64,000 nt of DNA from the NCBI RefSeq assembly GCF_000002985.6, contig NC_003282.8:1488001-1552000 (forward strand), in the 5' to 3' direction. Of this stretch, positions 22,564 to 33,324 are shown in pieces. A program made the position numbers and the translations under genes. The notes beneath the pieces are model-generated. The model ran no database searches and had not been told where the DNA came from. It saw only the letters and a program-made list of their open reading frames with translations. This DNA is from Caenorhabditis elegans (taxonomy: Eukaryota; Nematoda; Chromadorea; Rhabditida; Rhabditidae). The stretch's first letter is position 1. Every line of letters starts with the position of its first letter.

Positions 22564-25500
22564 ATGCTCAAATCTCTCATTTTCTCCACAATTGCCTTAT
22601 TGGCTGTGTGCCAAGCTTTGCAGACATGTGAGGAGTGCCTGAATTCTGGAAATCAGTGAGTTGTATTGCAGGAGGAGGTAGTACGGTAGTTTATTGATTT
22701 TTCTTTTAGTTATTGTGCCGATACAAAAATGTGTAATAGTCCGGTGTGTTTGAACTCGATTACGGTAAGATTATTTTAAGGTTGAAAAAATTTGGAAAAA
22801 ATGTTTGATTTTTTTTTTTGGAAAATGTTTGAGAAACTTTTTTTTCAAAAAGTTGCAAATTTTGTGCCAATCGTCGAAAAAAAATAAGCTGATCAAGTTT
22901 TTCTCTTGCACATAAATCCAAAAGTTACTGTGATCCGAGATATTTGTACTCAAAGTGGAGAGCACTATAGTTATAACTTTTTTTTTGGAAAATCCTAAAA
23001 ATATGTATAACTTGTTATTTCAGGGGTTTCACATTTTTTTTGCCAAGAGGAAAAGTTGGTGAAAATTAAATTTTATACAAATTAATAGTGTGAACATTTA
23101 AAACTCTGAAATAAGTTTTTTCAAATTTTTTTTTCTCGAGTTTGTTCAAAAGTTCAAAAATTCCAATTTCATTCAAAAAACTCAAATTTAATGTACAGGG
23201 TGAGTCAAAATTATGGTAAGTCGAGGCGCGCGCGCGAAAGTTCTGTGGTTCGGGTCTCCCCGCCAAAATTAATTGATTATGTTATTTCGTGTTTTGTTCA
23301 TTTATTTTTCCATCGTTTTTCCTAAAAAATAATTTTTTTTTCGCAGGTATGAGAGCGTCACCCATGCGTGAACCCATCGTTCGTTTTCATAGGAATGGTG
23401 TCGCGGCGAAGAGCATTGCTCGACGGCTCAAAGTGTCTGAAAAACTTGTTTCTACCACCATTGCACGGTTCAAGGAGCTCGGCAACTTTTCCGATAGATC
23501 CGGACGCGGAAGACCCCCCACAGTCACTACACCAGCGATGATAAAAAAAGTTCGTGGACGCTTCCGTCACAACTCCGGGCGGTCGGTCCGTGCGATGGCC
23601 CGAGAATTGAAAATTTCGCAAAGTTCTCTGTGCCGAATGGTAAAAAACAACTTGAAATTGAAGGCTTACAAAAAATCTACTTGTCAATTTCTGTCTGAAG
23701 CTGCTAAAATCAAGAGAAAAGACCGTGCCATGAATCTACTCCGAAGATTCAGAAATGGAGCTCACAGGAAGGTACTTTTCACCGACGAAAAGATATTTTG
23801 CATTGAGCAGTCTTTTAATACGCAAAATGATCGAGTTTATGCAAAAACTCAGCCAAACTCCCGCGTTCAGCGTACTGGTTACCCGAAAGGAATCATGGTC
23901 TTTGCCGGAATCACTGCTAATGGAAAGACTCCACTCATTTTTGTTCCACAAGGGATAAAAGTTAACGGAAACAACTATTTAGATATGTTGAAGACGGAAC
24001 TCATGCCCTGGGTCAAGAAGCATTTCAAAAAAACAAAATGGACTTTTCAGCAGGATGGGGCGCCTGCTCATAAGCACAAGAACGTTCAGGCATGGTGTGA
24101 AAGCAACTTCCCGGACTTCATCGCTTTCAATCAATGGCCACCGTCATCCCCGGATCTCAATCCGATGGATTACTCAGTATGGAGTGTCCTCGAAGCAAAA
24201 GCTTGTTCAAAACCGCATAGGAATATCGATTCGTTGAAAGATTCACTGAAGAAGGCATGGGACGAGTTGGATATCAACTACTTGCGCGCCACAGTCGACT
24301 CGTTCCCTAGGCGTCTGGAGGCCTGTGTTGCTGCTAATGGAGATATTTTCGAACTTTAAAATGTTTTTCTATAGTGTTTTTTACGGTGAATAAAATGTGT
24401 ATAGTTAGAAGTTGTTTGTGTTTCTGAAAAAATGTATGGAGCACGGGAACTACTTACCATAATTTTGACTCACCCTGTAGATCAATGTAAAATTTTCCGT
24501 TGAACAACTTTTTCTCTCGCACCAAAAGCTAAAAATTACTGTGAGCCGAGATATTTGTGCTCAAAGCTAACAAGGAGCACCAATTTGAGGAAATCGTACA
24601 TAGCATAAGATTTTCAAAATTTTCAGCATATTCTCAATTGCCCAAGAGCTCCAAATGTTACTTATGATGATAACGAAGCTCGTACCAAGTGGCTCCCACT
24701 GTTCGGAGCAAGCGCTACCAGTGCTCAGATGGCTCAGAAGTGTTTCGAGTCAGTTTTAACTTTTCAATTTTTATGTTGAAAAATCTGTAAGAAAAATCTA
24801 GTTTGGCCTAGTAAACTAGACATTCTTATCGGTTGTCAATTTGCTATTTATCACCAAGTAATCAAATTTTTGTAATTCTGTAGCTGCAAACTAAAATTTT
24901 CAGCAACAATTGGCCTACGATGAAACTTTCCAAACGGATTCTTGTCAACTGCAGTGACCCGAGTCCAATTCTTCCATGTAAGAAGATCGGAAAAATTCTT
25001 ATTTTGAAATGACGAGAAGAAGCGTTCAAATTTATCACACAAATTTCAGCGTATTTCGTCCACTAGAAGTCGAGATACAGCGGCGCAAAGTTTTGAAGGG
25101 ACCGCGACGCGACACGCGTCGCGCGGTCGAAATTTTGAACAGCTGAAACTCGGCTGCTTTTTGTCGGAAAAATACATTCAAAATGAGAAAACTGCGTGGC
25201 GTGTACTGTTTTGGAAAATAAAGAACTGTTTGAAACTTGAAAAAGTTGATATCGAAAAAAAAAATTAAAATTTCCAAAATTTTATTTCCAAATTTTGAAA
25301 AAAATTAATTATCGAATTCCTAAGACATTTTCAAATACGGTGCAAAATTTTCGGAACAAACAGATTGCTATGAGCTATGTTATAGTCGTTTGAAATTTGA
25401 AATGTAACCGCGACGCGACACGCGCCGCGCGGCCCAAAGTTTAATGTAGTGTAACTCGGCTCATATTGGTGCTAAAGCGTTGAATTTTTTGCACACGGTA

Positions 25501-27200
25501 TATTAGAGCAGCCGATTTGGAATTTTTTTTAATTTGAAAATCTTACAGTAACCCAGTGCGCCATGATCACGGCCGTGGACACCACCCAAAAAGTGCTGGT
25601 CATGTCTTTCCGTGCCACTAACACAGGAACACAGTTGGAAGAGGAATTCCTTAATTATTTCGTGGCGAAGAAGGCATTCTTCGACAGTGGATACATTTTC
25701 GAGTTCTTCTATGATGCGTACTTGGCTCTTTGGAAGGGAGGATTGGAGGCTGAGATGAGAAATCTGAAGTACAGGTATCCAGATTATGAAGTTTGGGTAA
25801 GTATCTTTTAACAGCAAAAATTTCCGGCAGAAAGGGCTATTGGCGACAAAGTTAGGGACTGTTGAAATTAGAACCATGCGGCGCGGTCGCGTCGCGGCTA
25901 GTTGATCAATTTTAAGCTTGATTTATAATAATTACGGCTTATGTGCTCATTAACATGTTCAAAAAATTGCACACAAAACATTGACCTACAGACTGAGATA
26001 TGCGCGTTCAAACATTTGAGGAAGCGGCGCGGTCGCGTCGCGGTCCTCCAAGATTTTCAAACAAGTGCAACTATGTCCCCAGTAACCCTAAAGCGCTGAA
26101 ATTTTTTGACTAGTCGTGAAACAAGAAAACCTACCAAATCATATTTTCAAACTTCAAAAAAAAATTCAGGTCACCGGTCACTCCCTGGGAGCTGCGTTGG
26201 CCTCTGTCGGAGCATCTTGGGTTGTCAAAACCGGACTTTTCAAGCCAGAACAAATGAAACTTCTGACTGCTGGACAGCCAAGAACCGGAGATTACGCCTA
26301 CTCGAACTGGCATCAAAATACGGTAACCGCGACGCAACCGCGCCGCGCCTCATCTATCAAGCTTTCAGTTTGCCTACTCATTCCGCATTGTCCATGCTCA
26401 CGATATGGTGCCACATTTGCCATTCCAATATGAATTGGTGGATCACGACAAGATGTACCATCATAGAACTGAGATTTGGTAGGATTTATGAAAAATTCTG
26501 CAACTTGCCCGTAAAATGTGGTGTTTTCTGTTACCCCGGCGCCTGTGTACCCCCACTTTTCTCCACGGCCTTAGGACCCGCTTCTACCGTGTCCTCGGTA
26601 GTATAGTGGTGAGTATCCGCGTCTGTCACATGCGAGACCCGGGTTCAATTCCCGGCCGGGGAGAATCTTTTTTGACTTTTGGTTTTGGGAGTTTTCAGTG
26701 CTTGAAAATAAGTTCGTGCGGCGCTGTCGCGTCGCGGTCAGTATATAAATTCATAATTTTTGCAAAAATGTGTATTATGTGTTCATTTGTCTTGTAAAAA
26801 AATTTCAATTGAATCAGTCAAGTTTGAACTGAGGTATACGCGCTCAAAGCCGGCAGCGAGCGGCGCGGTCGCGTCGCGGTCGACTGGGGATTTCAAGTGT
26901 GTGTATCTCGGCTCTCAGTAGCGCTAAACGTTTCAAAACTTCAGGGTTTATTAAAAACAGTCCACACTACACATTATGATATGAAACTTTCAGAAATGCA
27001 AAAAATATTTTTTTTTACTTTAAAAAATTTTCAGGTACAACAATGACATGTCTATTGGCTCAAGCTACCACGTTTGCCAAGAAGCCGATGGTTTCTATTG
27101 CTCCAATCAAAATGCTGACTTGAGCTGGAATGACCATACCCATTACTATAATACCGATTTGGATGGTTATGGAGACAAAGGGTGCCCGAAGGCGAACTGA
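22564..27200 (+). CDS. Secreted class 3 (fungal-type) lipase
   Basis: Eight exons join in phase: 22564-22655, 22710-22764, 24627-24748, 24904-24977, 25549-25796, 26170-26322, 26369-26478 and 27035-27200, giving 339 aa. A signal peptide (MLKSLIFSTIALLAVCQA) and a Cys-rich stretch (CEEC, CADTKMC) precede the alpha/beta-hydrolase domain. VTGHSLGAALAS carries the nucleophile Ser in GHSLG. The likely Asp is in HAHDMVPHLP and the His in MYHHRTEIWYNNDM. The tail EADGFYCSNQNADLSWNDHT is typical of the nematode lipase family. It probably hydrolyses acylglycerols outside cells or in the gut lumen (family knowledge). Intron 2 contains an intact mariner, intron 7 a tRNA-Asp, and several introns share a GC-rich CGCGACGCGAC motif. 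Intron 6 is only 46 bp and consists largely of that motif. Confidence 0.93.
23196..24477 (+). mobile_element. Complete mariner-type transposon (DD37D)
   Basis: 1282-bp element with perfect 26-bp terminal inverted repeats, beginning CAGGGTGAGTCAAAATTATG, at 23196-23221 and 24452-24477. A TA dinucleotide lies on each side (23194-23195 and 24478-24479). It carries one uninterrupted transposase gene. It sits in intron 2 of the lipase in the same orientation as the host gene. Confidence 0.96.
23349..24359 (+). CDS. Mariner-family transposase, DD37D (maT-like)
   Basis: The 336-aa protein is uninterrupted. The N-terminal half has two helix-turn-helix segments (SIARRLKVSEKLVSTTIARF and ARELKISQSSLCRMV) joined by a GRGRPP hinge that resembles the Tc1 GRPR motif. 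The catalytic triad is complete: Asp146 in FTDEKIF, Asp236 in QQDGAPAH and Asp274 in SPDLNPMDYSVW. Counting 37 residues between the last two acidic residues places it in the DD37D (maT) clade rather than DD34D mariner or DD34E Tc1. I chose the ATG at 23349 because the upstream in-frame extension is low-complexity and is preceded by a splice-like TTTCGCAG. All visible requirements for activity (open frame, triad, intact ends) are met; activity itself is not shown. Confidence 0.95.
   Translation: MRASPMREPIVRFHRNGVAAKSIARRLKVSEKLVSTTIARFKELGNFSDRSGRGRPPTVTTPAMIKKVRGRFRHNSGRSVRAMARELKISQSSLCRMVKNNLKLKAYKKSTCQFLSEAAKIKRKDRAMNLLRRFRNGAHRKVLFTDEKIFCIEQSFNTQNDRVYAKTQPNSRVQRTGYPKGIMVFAGITANGKTPLIFVPQGIKVNGNNYLDMLKTELMPWVKKHFKKTKWTFQQDGAPAHKHKNVQAWCESNFPDFIAFNQWPPSSPDLNPMDYSVWSVLEAKACSKPHRNIDSLKDSLKKAWDELDINYLRATVDSFPRRLEACVAANGDIFEL
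25070..26890. repeat. GC-rich CGCGACGCGAC motif repeated through lipase introns
   Basis: Variants of ACCGCGACGCGACACGCG or its complement (GGCGCGGTCGCGTCGCGGT) recur near 25095, 25410, 25885, 26025, 26328, 26720 and 26862, always in lipase introns. Other shared text, such as AAATTTTTTGCACAC and GAGATATGCGCGTTCAAA, accompanies them, so they are fragments of one repeat. Confidence 0.7.
26592..26663 (+). tRNA. tRNA-Asp (GTC)
   Basis: A 72-nt canonical tRNA. The acceptor TCCTCGG pairs with CCGGGGA followed by discriminator G. It has a D arm with AGTATAGTGGTGAGTAT, an anticodon loop CTGTCAC with anticodon GTC, and a T arm CCGGGTTCAATTCCCGG. All stems pair. It lies in lipase intron 7, sense to the lipase, and should be transcribed by Pol III from its internal A and B boxes. 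Confidence 0.97.
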
Positions 27201-27527
27201 GCAATTTCAAGTTATAACTATTTTATAATTCTAATTAAAATCATTCTTATTAATATGCATGCTCAAATTAGTCAACATCAATGCAAAACAAATATGTCGT
27301 ACATACTTCTTATTGCTTCAAAATCTCATTCTGAAGACATTATCCTCAATACCATCCTTAAAAAAGCTTGAGCACCTGTAAATTAGCTTGAGCACAGTAG
27401 CTTGAGCATCTGCAACAAAAAAAAGAAAAGACTACCTTTTCAAATAAACACAGGTATTTACATCCGTTTATTGTGAAATTCAAAATTGAAATTCCGAAAC
27501 TCCAGGAAAAACTCGGAAAAACAAAAA
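27201..27527. other. Convergent intergenic region, lipase to lectin
   Basis: AT-rich 3' flanks of the converging lipase and lectin genes, with three copies of an AGCTTGAGCA motif (27366-27406). I see no gene. Confidence 0.5.
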
Positions 27528-28625
27528 TTATTTCTCTTCTTTAGTTTTTCTCAAATTTTCCAGCCAATCCGAAGACATCGTAGAAGCGTAGGCTTCACTT
27601 GCCGGGTAATAGCATACAAACGGCATTCGGGTCTCCTTGGAAAATGTTGACCAATACCCGTCGGTCACACTTTCAGCGGCATAGTCCATCGATGGATTTG
27701 CGTTCTTGAAATGTGTATATTGACAGTATCTACCATCCATGGTCTTGAACGGATCGTAGACGGTTGGCCGGTAGACTCCAATCCAGAAGCTTCCGTGCTC
27801 CATTCCGAAGATTGTGGCGGCGGTTCCTAAAATTTAAAATCTGTTTTTAATAAATCAATTATATATCCGGGAAGTCTCTGGAAATTGTTCCTGTTGCTAT
27901 GTTAAACCCGAGCGTTGTCGGCTCATGGAAACCGACCAGGGAGGTGTCGGCTGCTCTAAGCCCATCCGGGAGGTGTCGGCTGCTCTAAGCCCACCCGGGA
28001 GATGTCGGCTGTTCTAAATCCACCCGGGAGGCGTCGGCTGCTCTAAGCCCACCCGGGAGTTGTCGGCTGCTCTATGCCCACCCGGGAGATGTCGGCTGTT
28101 CTAAATCCACCCGGGAGGCGTCGGCTGCTCTTAACCCACCCGGGAGATGTCGGTTGTTCTAAACCCACCCGGGAGGTGTCGGCTGCTCTAAACCCACCCG
28201 GGAGGTGTCGGCTGCTCTAAACCCACCCGGGAGGTGTCGGCCGCCACTACTCACTTGCAAGATAGTTCGATTCAATTACATTATCGATTTTTGCCAAATT
28301 CGCCCATATCTGTGGTTGTCTTCTACAGCTGTTCTCGGCCGAATCAAAATCCATCCGTTGATTCACAAATATGTAGCACCTGAATTTAATTCTCATATCT
28401 TGGCTCTTTGTGCCTATACAAAAAAGTTCTCCATTAAAAAAATATAGAACAAAAAGTGATGAACATTTTTGTAGTTGAAAAGTTTTTCATAAAACTGAAG
28501 ACGAAAAAAATATGAGCCGTCAAAGTTGAAGCTTACGAATTCCCAAACTGTCTATCCGAGTCCAACAAGCATGCGGTGTGAGCCAATGAGATCAGTGAGC
28601 TGGCAAGAATGAGCTGCGAAATCAT
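27528..28625 (-). CDS. Secreted C-type-lectin-like domain protein
   Basis: Three exons join in phase: 28625-28537, 28379-28255 and 27826-27528, giving 170 aa. The protein starts with a signal peptide (MISQLILASSLISLAHTA). It then has one C-type-lectin-like fold: CYIFVNQRMDFDSAENSCRR with the early disulfide Cys, LAKIDNVIESNYLA, FWIGVYRP, DGRYCQYTHF, DGYWSTFSKE and MPFVCYYP. The usual Ca/sugar-binding EPN or QPD and WND motifs are not visible, so sugar binding cannot be assumed. Nematode clec proteins are often secreted and linked to gut or immune responses (family knowledge). Intron 2 is filled by a 29-bp satellite. The protein ends in a charged tail (ENLRKTKEEK). Confidence 0.92.
27939..28245. 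repeat. 29-bp tandem satellite
   Basis: About eleven copies of a 29-bp unit containing CCCGGGAGGTGTCGGCTGCT, spaced exactly 29 bp between successive GGG starts (27968, 27997, 28026, 28055, 28084 ... 28229). It occupies intron 2 of the lectin gene. The core GAGGTGTCGGC recurs as dispersed copies at 29.7-30.6, 36.2-36.8 and 48.6-49.4 kb. Confidence 0.9.
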
Positions 28626-29968
28626 CTGCAAGTCAACTTTTGTTTAGGAGAAGAAGCACGTAAACCACATGAAAATTAACGAAATGAAAATGTGACCCTT
28701 TTCAACTTCTCTGATAACAGGGAGCCGCTACTGATAAGTACGCGGTAAAGCGGAAAAATATGTAGGTGAACTCGGAATTCGGTCGGAGAGCAAACTGGGC
28801 TTGGGTGCAGAGAAGATGGGTGTGGTAATTGTTTCGTACCTGTTATCGAAATTTATTCATCAAAATTTTTGAAATTTCTGAAAGCACTGAAGCTTCATGT
28901 TTCCGCCTTTTTCCATTTTTGAGATAGATTTCAAAAAATTCAACACCGTGACATCAAACTAGACATTATGAACTAAAAAAATACAAACTACAAACTACAA
29001 ACACTTCAAAACTGCAAAACTACAAAACCTGCGATATATAGCTGCACTCAATAAGGCAAGATCACAATTATGTATCGAAAACGACACGGAATCTGCTATG
29101 TCAGTTACAAACTACAAACTACAAACTACAAACTACAAACTACAAACTACAAACTACAAACAACAACACCATAACTTTTTGATACTACAAACTAAAATTT
29201 ATAAACTGGAAGCTAAAAATTGCAAAAATAAAATGATATAAACTACAAACTACAAACTACAAACTACAAACTACAGACTACAAACTACAAACTACAAACT
29301 ACAAACTACAAACTACAAACTACAAACTAAAACTACAACCAACAACACCATAACTTTTTGACACTACAAACTAAAATTTATAAACTGGAAGCTAAAAATT
29401 GCGAAAATAAAATGATATAATCTGCAAACTACAAACTACAAACTACAAACTACAAACTATAAACTACTGACAACAAACCACAAAATGCAAATCACAGAAA
29501 AAAGTGTTGGAATTTCGCCAACAATAGAAAATGTGGTAGGCAGTCTCTGGGGCTTGATTATGCTAAATCAGTGATAAATATAATTCCTTATACTTGCGTT
29601 AACACGTGTTATTGTGATGGAAGGAGATTTATAATCGGAAAATCAAGAATTCAAAATTCTTTGTTTTTTTTATACTAGAAAATTCCAAAAGAATCTAACA
29701 TCGCAAATTGCTCACCAACAAAAACAATCATAAGTATACGTGGAGCCCGTGAGGTGTCGGCTGCTCAATCTATTTACCAAAAATTGAAAATCCGACCTGT
29801 GAGGTGTCGGGCGTTGCATCCTTGTCCACTGACAAAGTTTAGCTGCTATTATGCTGAACATTTTTGCTATTGAACATTTTTATATAAAACTTCAAATTTT
29901 CAAGTTGCAATAGTTTATTTTGTAGATTAATTATGCAAAATATACAAAATACAATAGCCATTGCAAAG
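28626..29968. other. Intergenic region with (CTACAAA)n and GAGGTGTCGG repeats
   Basis: No exon recognised. 28976-29475 is dominated by a 7-bp satellite CTACAAA with a duplicated inner segment (AACACCATAACTTTTTGA appears twice). 29747-29815 has two GTGAGGTGTCGG copies. The 5' end of the lectin gene is on the left and the 3' end of the receptor gene on the right. Confidence 0.6.
28976..29475. repeat. (CTACAAA)n satellite
   Basis: Heptamer tandem array broken by two copies of a roughly 130-bp AT-rich insert (ACTAAAATTTATAAACTGGA). The same heptamer recurs near 46.2-47.0, 47.6-48.1 and 54.2-54.3 kb. Confidence 0.85.
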
Positions 29969-32900
29969 TTACAGAGACATTCCTCGGAACCCTTGTAATT
30001 TGATTTTGCCCGTATTTTTGTTGAATTGCACCACCTGAATTGTGCTGGACTCTTTTGGGCAGCAGGAGAAGATGTATACAAAAATTTGCCGAATCTCGTG
30101 GTAGACCAGAAACATGCAGAGGAAATTGGCAATGCTCTGAAATGCTTAGATTTTACTAGAAGAAAATTATTGCATGATGATTCTTACCTTAAACATTATC
30201 AAGCTATAGAGGGCTGAAATGAGGAGGAGAGATTTATTCTCGACGAAAACCAGCATAAAGTCGGGTGCAAAATGAAAAAGAATCGAGTTGAGCGAGGTTA
30301 GGGCAAAGTATTTGTGCATTCCACGGTAGGATCTTTGAAAGTCGCTGGTGCTCATGTTGAATCTGTTTTCCTGGAAATAGTTGAAAGCTGAGCGGCCGAC
30401 ATTTCATGGGTTAGATAATTTGAGCGACCCAGAAGGTGTTGCTAGAATAAGGTGATCATAGTGTTGCCACAGTTTCATGGCGCATGAGGTGTCGGGTGCC
30501 CTCACAAAACTTCTTCATATCGGCCGACACCTCATAGGTTCCGTCTAGCCCGCGAGATGTCGGGCGCTTCCAGGAAACTTACAACGTGAAGAGTTATAAC
30601 TGCCAACAAAAAAAGCAAAACGCCCATAAAAATTCCGAACCACTTTACCAAATTGTAAAATGTGTAAAAGATTGGAGCGATTAGAGCTGAAATTTTTAGC
30701 AATAAATCTACTAAGATGGTCTAAGAGGGCTTTACTTGTCGTGAAACACATTGAAGATACCATTTCAAGGCCATATTTTCCGTTAACAATGATGTTGTAG
30801 TTTAGGAAAGCAACAATGGCACAGAAGCATAGAAACACTGAATTTAAGAAGAAATGAATACTAGAAAAAAGCTTTGTAACACTTACCAGAGCACAGATAA
30901 ACCGAGTATTTAATTGTTTGTCTGTGATACCAAACTCCTTTTTTTGCAGCCACAAGTCGATCGAACGCAATCATAGTAGGCATGTAGGCTGTAAAAAAAC
31001 GACCGTACAGTATTGCTAATACAATATTGCTACCGTACTCCTACAGTAACCCTATCACCATTTTACTGTATTGCGACAATACTCCAACAATACCACCATC
31101 CTCCTACCGTACTCCTATCCCTGCCACACTCCCATAGTATTGCTACCGTACTCCTACAGTGTCGCTATCGTACTCCTACAATATCGCTACCGTACATATT
31201 TTTTGTTCACTTCTACAACATAGTTCCCGTATTTCTACAGAAACCCTACCGTACTCCATAGAATTCTTACCATACTTCCTCAGTACAAATGAAAAAGATC
31301 CCTACAGTACTTCTGTCCTTCTCTCACAATATTGCTGCAATAACCTCACAGTAACTCTACACTTCTTCAACATGACTCCTACCGTACTCCCACAGTATTC
31401 CTACGGTGCTACACCAGTTTTAACAAGTTGTAGGAACATTTATAGGATGCACACAATTTTGCCATTTGAAATTGAAATTCTGAAATATCCAAAAAAAATA
31501 AGTGCCAAATTTTTGGCAAATTGTCGTTGCCGATTTGCCGGAAAAAAAATCGTTTGCCGCCCACCCCTGATTCGTGACACACTCCCATAGTATTGCTACC
31601 GTACTCCTACAATGTTCCTTCCATACATCTACAGTAACCTTACTACACCACCTACAGTAACCCAAACAATTACCAATCATCAAATTGGCCACAATGCTGA
31701 GGAACATCATCGGTCGTCGAATACAATCCGCACGAGTAGTTTCTGGAAATTTTGTTGAAATATACACTTCAAAATTAAACTGAACAAAAAAACTCACTTC
31801 CCTCGCCCATATGAAGGCGACAAGCGCTGTTCCAAATAGTGACGACTACGTAGAACATGTCGATAGAGCTGGCACATGCTTTAAAAAAAGGGGTCTGATA
31901 AGTGAAGATGGAGAAAAACAGAAATTGGAACATATATGATATCACTTTTTTCATAAATGTTAGTTCCCAACATTTGTAAGGGCTTAACTATGACCCTCAT
32001 TAACGTCAGGGCTATGAATATTAAAATTGTGTCATAGTATTGAATCTTAATTTCAACATTTCAGTCAATATTTGTATTAATAAAATGTTAAGTGCTAAGC
32101 TTTTTGTACAGTTACACATTTTCCTGCAGTTTTGCTGATTTCAGAATTTTCTTTAAAATTCTAGAAGTTTGCAGTTTTTCTAGAAATTTTTTTCTCAGAA
32201 AATTTGAGTTTCAAAAAACTCAACTTTTCCTATACTACAGTAATCCTACAGTACTCCTACAGTACCCCAACCATATCTGAATGTTTTCTTAACTACAGTA
32301 ACCCTACCGTATACCTACAGTATCCTATACAGTACTAGAACAGTACCTTGGCATTATACCCCACCAACACACAACCCAATACGTCTGCAAAAGATGAAAA
32401 TTCAAATTTCCTATAACTACAGTAACCTACCGTATACCTACAGTACGTCTACAGTACTACTACAGCACCTTGGCATTATACCCCACAAACTTTCAACCCA
32501 TTACCTCAAAGACGAAAATTCAAATTTTCCAAAACTACAGTAACCCTACTGTATATCTACAGTACCCTCACAGTACTGCTGCTGTACCTTGATCACTCTA
32601 ACATTAATCCGATAACTCTCCAAAGGCCCAAAACTCAAGTTTTCCTAAACTATAGTAATCCTACAGTACTACTACAGTATCCCGACCATATCCCCCCACT
32701 GACCCTAAATCAATATCTCTTCATAAGCCAAAACATAGCAGACTAGAAAGACTACATAGACTACAAACTATAGACAGACGAACTGTATTTTTTATTTATT
32801 ATAAAGTAATGATATTGATTAATTACTAATTTCTTCAAAACTCCTCAAATCACCTTCGGCGCGGCCCCCGACTTCTGGGGCTGAAAATTAATTTTTTATG

Positions 32901-33324
32901 AAACTACCGTAACCCTACAGTATTCCTACCGTACCACTATTGTACCACTACAGTACCCCGACTATATCCCTACACTAACCCTAACTCACTATCCCTCCAG
33001 AAGCCAAAACTTCACAGACTACAAAGACTACATTGACTTCAAACTATGGACACACAGAATAAGCGCTTTATATATAGTAAATGATGAATAACATTGTTGA
33101 ATGCAACATATGCAAAAATGTTTTAAAACTCACCAAAGAGCAGAAAATCCTTACGATAACGGAAACGCTTCTGGGAGAGAAGATTAAAAATCAATGGAAC
33201 ATCAACTAGAAGAATTATCAATCCTGAAGATAACAATTTACTCATAAGTATAACGAAATGCATGATTCCAAACCATACCAAGTACTATATACGTGATCAT
33301 TGTGTAGTCTGTTAGGTCCGTCAT
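29969..33324 (-). CDS. Seven-transmembrane serpentine receptor (family unassigned)
   Basis: Nine exons join in phase: 33324-33279, 33223-33134, 31878-31798, 31742-31674, 30988-30887, 30837-30736, 30686-30583, 30370-30188 and 30136-29969, giving 314 aa. Hydrophobic helices include TYIVLGLIILLVDVPLIFNL, the segment starting FGACASSIDMFYVVVTIW, VFLCFCAIVAFLNY, GIFMGVLLFLLAVITLHV and SIANFLCMFLVYHEIRQIFV. MIAFDRLVA stands where the DRY motif lies after TM3, and an SCCPKE motif follows TM7. It is a nematode-type receptor, perhaps Srx/Srsx-like, but I cannot name the family. Introns 2-4 hold arrays of CTACAGTA-type repeats, and introns 6-7 hold GAGGTGTCGG motifs. It is likely a chemosensory or peptide receptor, inferred from fold alone. 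Confidence 0.88.
31010..31670. repeat. CTACCGTACTCCTACAGTA-type repeat array
   Basis: Degenerate repeats built from TACCGTACTCCTACAGTA and related words, interrupted at about 31496-31572 by a TTTGCCG fragment ending GCCGCCCACCCCTG. Similar arrays occur at 32225-32720 and 32890-32970. All lie in receptor introns. Confidence 0.7.
32225..32970. repeat. ACAGTAACCCTACAGTA repeat array
   Basis: Degenerate copies of CTACAGTAACCCTACAGTA with longer shared spacers (ACCTTGGCATTATACCCCAC, twice). They lie in the long intron between receptor exons 2 and 3 and form a higher-order repeat of roughly 110-120 bp. Confidence 0.65.

Noticed and set aside
27939..28245. 29-bp regular repeats as a CRISPR array
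   Set aside because: Direct tandem units without unique spacers, in a eukaryotic intron.
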